Shown: positions 59,331-64,000 of the stretch, piece by piece
How positions within the stretch are numbered: position 1 is the first letter of the stretch
Layout: each line of letters starts with the position of its first letter
Program-made: the position numbers and the translations under genes
NCBI RefSeq assembly: GCF_031143425.1
Contig: NC_090446.1
Span: forward strand, 1,021,779,066-1,021,843,065
Source: Pleurodeles waltl
Lineage: Eukaryota; Chordata; Amphibia; Caudata; Salamandridae
Direction: 5' to 3'
Length of the DNA: 64,000 nt
The notes under the pieces: model-generated
What the model was told of the DNA's origin: nothing
The model's database searches: none
Seen by the model: the letters and a program-made list of their open reading frames with translations, nothing else

Positions 59331-59640
59331 AGAGCAGGATGTCAGGGCTACAGGGGAATAGGTTCAGGAAGTGTATCAATACTCGGGTACTACAATCCAT
59401 ACCTTTAGTATTTATATTGGAATAGAAAAACATGGGGGTAGTGGGATTTAGCCTTTTAAAACTATTTTGATTTTCAAGTGATTCAATAATTTAGCATTTA
59501 ATATATAAATTAAGTAGGGTAATTAAACTTAACAAGCAAATTATGTAAAATAAACTGTTAGGAGGAGGAATTCAGGGATATAGGGGCATAAGGTGGGGAA
59601 GTGAATTAATTCTCAAGTACTAAAATTAATTCCTAAGTAA
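59331..59640 (+). repeat. Diverged direct repeat, spacing about 231 bases
   Basis: AGCAGGATGTCAGGGCTACA then GGGGAATAGG, AAGTGTATCAATACTCGGG and TACTACAAT (from 59332) recur as AGGAGGAATTCAGGGATATA, GGGGCATAAGG, AAGTGAATTAATTCTCAAG and TACTAAAAT (from 59562). It lies directly upstream of the Penelope-like element and could be its 5' repeat. Confidence 0.55.
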
Positions 59641-61758
59641 TGGTTAGATATTCATATTTTATTTTTGTTTACAGTTCAACTTTAAATTGATATTTTACAT
59701 TTACACATTTTCGAAAATTAAACAATTAGGATACAATATTTACAATTTGTATATAACTTAAAATCAATATAACATAAAACATTTTGACATGTACAACTTC
59801 ACTAGAAAATTGAAACTACATTAATGGTATCCATTGAAAGGAGAACAAGTAACCATTAAAGGAGATTAAGGTAATGTCAGCAATTAAAACATTTGTGCTA
59901 TTGATCTTTTGTTTACTTTAGCACAGGTGGATTCTTATGGTGAAAATACATGTGAAAAGTTTTTGAGTTTGTCACATATGGGCATTGATTTGGACATAAG
60001 CTGTCCCTGTAACCTTAGGACCAAATCTACTTTTTTCATTCCCTTCATCCCGCATGATGCCATTGAAACTTTTAAGGCAGTTGTTACACAAGATCTCACA
60101 ATATTGGCCAGAAAGACCAAGTGGCATAATTACCATTTTTCATGCAGGGAGAGGCAAGCTATTAGGAATCTTCAACAGACACTAGCATTGTCATTTGACA
60201 GTCTGATAAAGAAGGACTATTGTGATTTTATCAAAAGAGATGTATTTTAATGAAGGCTATAACCAATAGAAAAACACGGAATGTTATGCAATGTTTGAAA
60301 AGAAATGTAATGACTATTGCCAACCATGTGTATAATGACAAACTGAGAGAATGGAGACAATGGGGACTGAGAGAGTGGGAGGAACTGAAGTTCTTATATT
60401 ATGAAGAGCTTTAAGTTCTCATTCTCTACTTGCTAACCAAGTCACACAAAAATGCCACAAACCCACCAGGGAAATTTACTGTATCTTCGAGAGTTCATTA
60501 TTGGAGACACTGCATTGATTTATTTTATTTTCTCGTCCCTTTGTCAGAGCTCTGCCCTCTTATATACAAGATATTAAGCTTATACCGAAGATATGTTCTG
60601 GAAAGATGACTACCTTTGTTGGCTCTAGATTTGGGCAGTTCATATACTAGAATCAGGTGCAAGGACAGGGTTTCTGCGTGTAGACGCTTCTTAAAAGTAA
60701 GATCCTTATAATTTATTTTCCATATGGAAACGATCATTGAAATAATTTAGTTTTATCTCCTCAATAATTTTGTGTTTGATACATTCTTGAGACAGATCAA
60801 CGGCACTGCGATAAGTACCCATTTCACCCTCAACTTTGCTAATCCTCTGATGGGCTCATGGGAGGAACAGCTGGTCCGTGACCTGGAAGAATTTAACACA
60901 CTTGTAGTAATGTGAATCCATTACATTGATGATCTCTTTGTAATCTGCAAGGGGAACTCTAGAGAAACTGCAACATTTTGTCAACAGGCTGAACAATAAT
61001 ATTTTGAACCTCAAATTAATTAGCCACATGAGCAGAACTGGACTGAATTCCTTGACATCAAAGTACAGGTAATTGATAGAAGGTTGACTACCAAACTGTA
61101 CAGAAGAGCTACTGCAGGGAGCACCTCATTCCATGCATGTAGCAGTAATCCCAAATTATTGATAAATAGCATTCCATATGTGGCTCATCAGAATTGCAGT
61201 ATAGAAGAGACCTTTAAGAAGGAATGCAATAGTATGATGGTGATAATAAAGAGACTACACTAGACCCATATTGGATGCTGCACTTCAACGGGTACAACAA
61301 ACTTGTGGAGAAGATTTACTTGTTTTCTGGCCTACTTCCTCAGACACAACCACTGATAGTCTTAGATTTCTCATAACATATGCTCAGAAAACTAAAGATG
61401 TCAGATACGTTTTGGGCAAACACTGGTAAATACGCATGAGTGACAATAGCCAATAGGGTGTAGTTGAGGATTTTCCCAGACTGACTTAAAGGAGAAGGGA
61501 AACTTTAAAAGACAGACCTAGCAAAAATGCCATCAGCAACATCCTTTCCCCACTCGTTAATGTCAAATGTGGCTTCTATCCATGCAAGAACTGCAAAGCC
61601 TGCAAGAATAGCTCTAATACTAATAAGTATCAGTCACCTTTAGTAAAGGTGGCAAGAACCATTCATAAATACATTACGTGCACATTGGATTTTGTGATTA
61701 ATATCTTAGTCTGTCCCTGTGAAATATGGGCAACACTATCCACCCTGTTAAGAAGCAA

Positions 61759-62747
61759 GGCCTTCATTACGAGGCTGGCGACAGCCTCGCCTTGGCAGTC
61801 TTGCTGCCACAGACCCAGCTTTAAAGACCGCCACATCACGAGTTGTGGGGCTTGGCTGCTGCCAAACCTCCACAACGCTGCCTGGCCCATGGGGGGAGTT
61901 GCACCGCCGCGGCCGGCGGTGTGTACCTCAGACCCGGCGGCAGGCTTCAGCCTGCCAGCCGGATTACAAGTCTGCAGAACGCCGGGCTTTCCGTGGCGGT
62001 CACCCTGCCACGAAAACCCTGGTGGTCACACACCTGATGACAGGAATACCCATTCCTGTCACTGCCACATGCACCCCCACATTTTCCGCACTCCTCCCCA
62101 CCCATCCACACACTTACAAACACCCCACCCCTTCACACACGCATGCATGCATTCACATACACCCCCCTCAACATACGTATTCATCTACTCAGACACCCCC
62201 ACTCACTCACGTGCATGCAGACACCCCCCACTCACTCGCACACATGCAGGCACACACCCCCACTCACTCACACACATGCAGACACCCCCCCATTCAGGTG
62301 CACATACACACACACAAACATTCTTATTCAATCACATACACACACGCACTCACACTACACCCCCTCCACATACACACACTCACACTACACCCCCCTCTGC
62401 ACACACACACACACACACACAGACACCCTCCTTCCCCACCTCCCCTCCACACCCACCCTTTTGGATGACCACTTACCTTCTCCTTCAAGGAGGTCGGCCG
62501 GGAGGGGCTGGGTCGTGGATGTCTTGTATCACCAGCACCATCTCACCAGCAGGACCCTGCCACGCCGTGTTACAGCTTGTAATACGGCGGGCGGAGTCCT
62601 GCTACTGTGGCGGTGCTGGCGATGCAACTGCCTCTGTCCTCCAAAGACTCCTAATATGGCAGGCAACAGACTGCCAGTACTGGCGGTCTGTTGCCTGCAG
62701 CGGCTTCGGCGGTCTCAGGAAAGATCACAGAAGTTGTAATGAGGCCC
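61759..62747. mobile_element. 989-base MITE of the GGGCCTCATTA family with internal microsatellite
   Basis: The left end GGCCTTCATTACGAGGCTGG and the right end TTGTAATGAGGCCC are inverted. CAA flanks both sides (61756-61758 and 62748-62750). The subterminal palindromes (GGCGACAGCCTCGCC, GGCGGTCTCAGG) match the family. Its middle is expanded by a CA/CACCC tract (about 62040-62460). Long frames across it are artefacts. Confidence 0.88.
62040..62460 (+). repeat. CA/CACTCA-rich imperfect microsatellite
   Basis: About 420 bases of ACACACAT, CACTCACTC, CATGCAGACACCCCCC words with local 33-36-base periodicity between 62180 and 62300. It makes this MITE copy some 430 bases longer than its relatives. 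Confidence 0.85.
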
Positions 62748-62786
62748 CAAGTGTTGAAATATCTTAGAGCTTTCAGCAATAATGAA

Positions 62787-63489
62787 TAATGAATAAAGGT
62801 GTATTTATTGGTGGCATCTGTTTTTCAAAAATATTTTTAACTTCTACTACTACTACTGCTGCTGCTATTATTGTCCGATATCCTGGTTGGGGTGGTCTTG
62901 TTTACTTCTTGGTTGTGATAATTGTTTTTCCTTTTCCTAGTAATAAATATTTAAGTGTTGTGACTAAAAATATACTTCATGCTGTTAAATTATAACATCT
63001 GCACTGCAAAAGAATAAATGTGCAGTAAATGCATGGGTTGTAAAGTTCTGTTTTTTGTTAATTAATATGCATGGTAAAATACACTTTGTAAAAGTTTGCT
63101 TTGTAAGGTCATGCATTGTAATGTCATACATCCATATGATTTAATGTTTTTGAACATTTGTAGACAAGTAAACTACTGCAGAAATTTGACATCTTTTAGA
63201 TTTCTTGAAGATAAAACACCCCCATCGTATGATAGCAAGCATCCATGCCAACAAAGAAAGGACATTCTCCAATTACAATGTTGCAAAACTGGGGCACTAG
63301 AGAAACAATCTTTTGGAGAAAAAAAACAGATCTTTTCTCATGACAAAACAAAGACTGTTTTACTAACTTCTCTAGTAACTTGGCAATGGGCCTAATGATT
63401 TAAGAAAACTGATGAATAAACCACCTATAACAATTGGCATACTCCAAGACATTCTGAATTATCTTAACTGAGGTTGGTGTTGGTCACTA
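62787..63489. other. No gene; short trinucleotide repeat
   Basis: AT-rich sequence, probably the 3' part of the Penelope-like element, with (CTA)n(CTG)n at 62842-62870. No supported frame is seen. Confidence 0.4.
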
Positions 63490-63900
63490 CAATATTGCTG
63501 CCATTTACGTTTCATCCATCTTCATGCATTTAGGTGTAATAGTGTACCCTGAAATCTCCATTTTAGTGGTACAAAAATCAGTTTTAGGAAAAGAGTAGTG
63601 CTGTCTTAACTGTTGCAATACTACCTTAACATGTGATATGTCTGTTTCCAAAATGACATAGTAGATCAAAATATCATCTAAATAGACAACACAGAACAAA
63701 ATATTCCCTATGCCATCCCTGTAACTCAAGCATAAAATGCTGAAGTCCTACAGGAGAAGTGCAGATTTCAAAAGGCATAACCTGGTATTTGAACAATCCC
63801 AACTTTTTACGGAATGGTATTTTCTATTAATCTCTCTCTCAGATGGTAAACTGCTTTAAGCTGTAACTTTACGAATATCTTAGTATTTCCGATCCACTAT
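63490..63900 (-). pseudogene. Ty3/Gypsy-type reverse transcriptase fragment
   Basis: On the - strand, broken frames give FKYQVMPFEICTSP (63810-63760), then after a frameshift ILFCVVYLDDILIYY with the active-site YLDD at 63673-63684. A connection region follows: HVKVVLQQLRQH, FPKTDFCTTKMEISGYTITP. The fixed spacing of VMPF, YLDD and the GY(T/I)I segments is characteristic of Ty3/Gypsy polymerases. Upstream pol sequence continues toward the window edge but is unreadable. No LTR or other domain is visible. It is an old, decayed copy. Confidence 0.75.
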
Positions 63901-64000
63901 AATAAAGAGATATCAATGGCAAAGAAGTATGATTATTCACTATGGTTCTATTTTGGGCTATAGTCTGTATATGGTTACAGCTCACTGCATTTTTTGGGTA

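Larger units (their letters stand above)
59900..62786 (+). pseudogene. Penelope-like element remnant (RT plus GIY-YIG)
   Basis: The N-terminal frame 59909-60250 has FIPHDAIETFKAVVTQDLTI and SCRERQAIRNLQQ, as in the region before the Penelope reverse transcriptase. Broken frames then give LPSYIQDIKLIPK near 60553, LMG-WEEQLVRDLEEFNTL-like sequence near 60850, and the active site HYIDDLFVICKGN with YIDD at 60922-60933. LNNNILNLKL-like, TSFHACSSNPK-like and TDSLRFLITYAQKTKDVRYV segments follow (61350-61420). A Cys-rich linker (FYPCKNCKACKN) leads into ITCTLDFVINILVCPCEIW, the start of the GIY-YIG endonuclease. A MITE cuts the domain at 61759. The frame resumes at 62751 as VLKYLRAFSNNE and then stops. 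The order and motifs identify the family well. The copy is defective. Confidence 0.8.

Noticed and set aside
61649..62767. 372-residue + strand open frame, longest in the window
   Set aside because: It starts in Penelope-like coding sequence and then runs through a MITE and its CA-rich tract. The His/Thr/Pro repeats are compositional.
1..64000. tRNA or rRNA genes
   Set aside because: No cloverleaf-forming A/B-box pair or conserved rRNA segment was recognised by eye. A tRNA scan would be decisive.

Overview
The window looks like intergenic or intronic DNA from a very large, transposon-choked vertebrate genome. The dense Harbinger (PIF/Harbinger) copies with separate Myb/SANT partner genes, the abundant MITEs, several LINE types, a Penelope-like element and LTR elements fit a salamander, most likely a newt such as Pleurodeles. 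That taxonomic call rests on recollection of salamander repeats, not on a search. I see no host protein-coding gene, tRNA, rRNA or CRISPR array. Every coding region I can support belongs to a mobile element.

Layout. Bases 1-12210 hold a Harbinger region (A). A Myb-like partner exon runs on + (1633-2393). A complete three-exon Myb-like partner gene runs on - (7780 to 3918) with two MITEs nested in its second intron. A HARBI1 transposase gene runs on - (11806 to 10061), and a terminal-repeat-like end lies at 12210. Two LTR-like segments follow (12211-13468 and 13494-about 14720). A full-length non-LTR retrotransposon occupies 16582-23919. It is bounded by a 12-base target duplication and its endonuclease is split by a hairpin-rich MITE (19619-20197). 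Next come an L1-like endonuclease fragment, a MITE (26489-27056), a second LINE fragment (about 27930-30085), two abutting MITEs (30543-31225 and 31229-31376), a G-rich minisatellite (31620-32770) and a minisatellite split by a small hAT element (33932-34235).

Bases 34977-44775 hold Harbinger B. Its HARBI1 gene has three exons spread over 9.4 kb, has lost the first catalytic Asp, and is cut by a 1330-base solo LTR. An antisense Myb partner pseudogene lies inside its long first intron. A 92-base tandem repeat (45905-46530) precedes Harbinger C (46776-50254). C is the best-preserved element: matching inverted ends, a TTA target duplication, a 355-residue HARBI1 with an intact DDE triad, and a convergent Myb partner with one frameshift. 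Another Myb partner pseudogene (D, 53136 to 50844) and a truncated L1 ORF1 (54894 to about 53660) follow. The last part holds a MITE (56888-57447), a Penelope-like element (about 59900-62786) whose GIY-YIG domain is split by a 989-base MITE (61759-62747), and a Ty3/Gypsy reverse transcriptase fragment at the right edge.

How the parts relate. Harbinger transposition needs HARBI1 (DDE nuclease) and a Myb-like DNA-binding partner, and four or five partner genes are present here. MITE families in the window share termini with the autonomous copies: GGGCCAGATGTAG with C, GGGCCTCATTA with B, and GGCC-TATTTATA with the A end. They can therefore be read as derivatives that were mobilised in trans. 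Several nested insertions restore an uninterrupted host reading frame when removed in thought, which gives a relative chronology.
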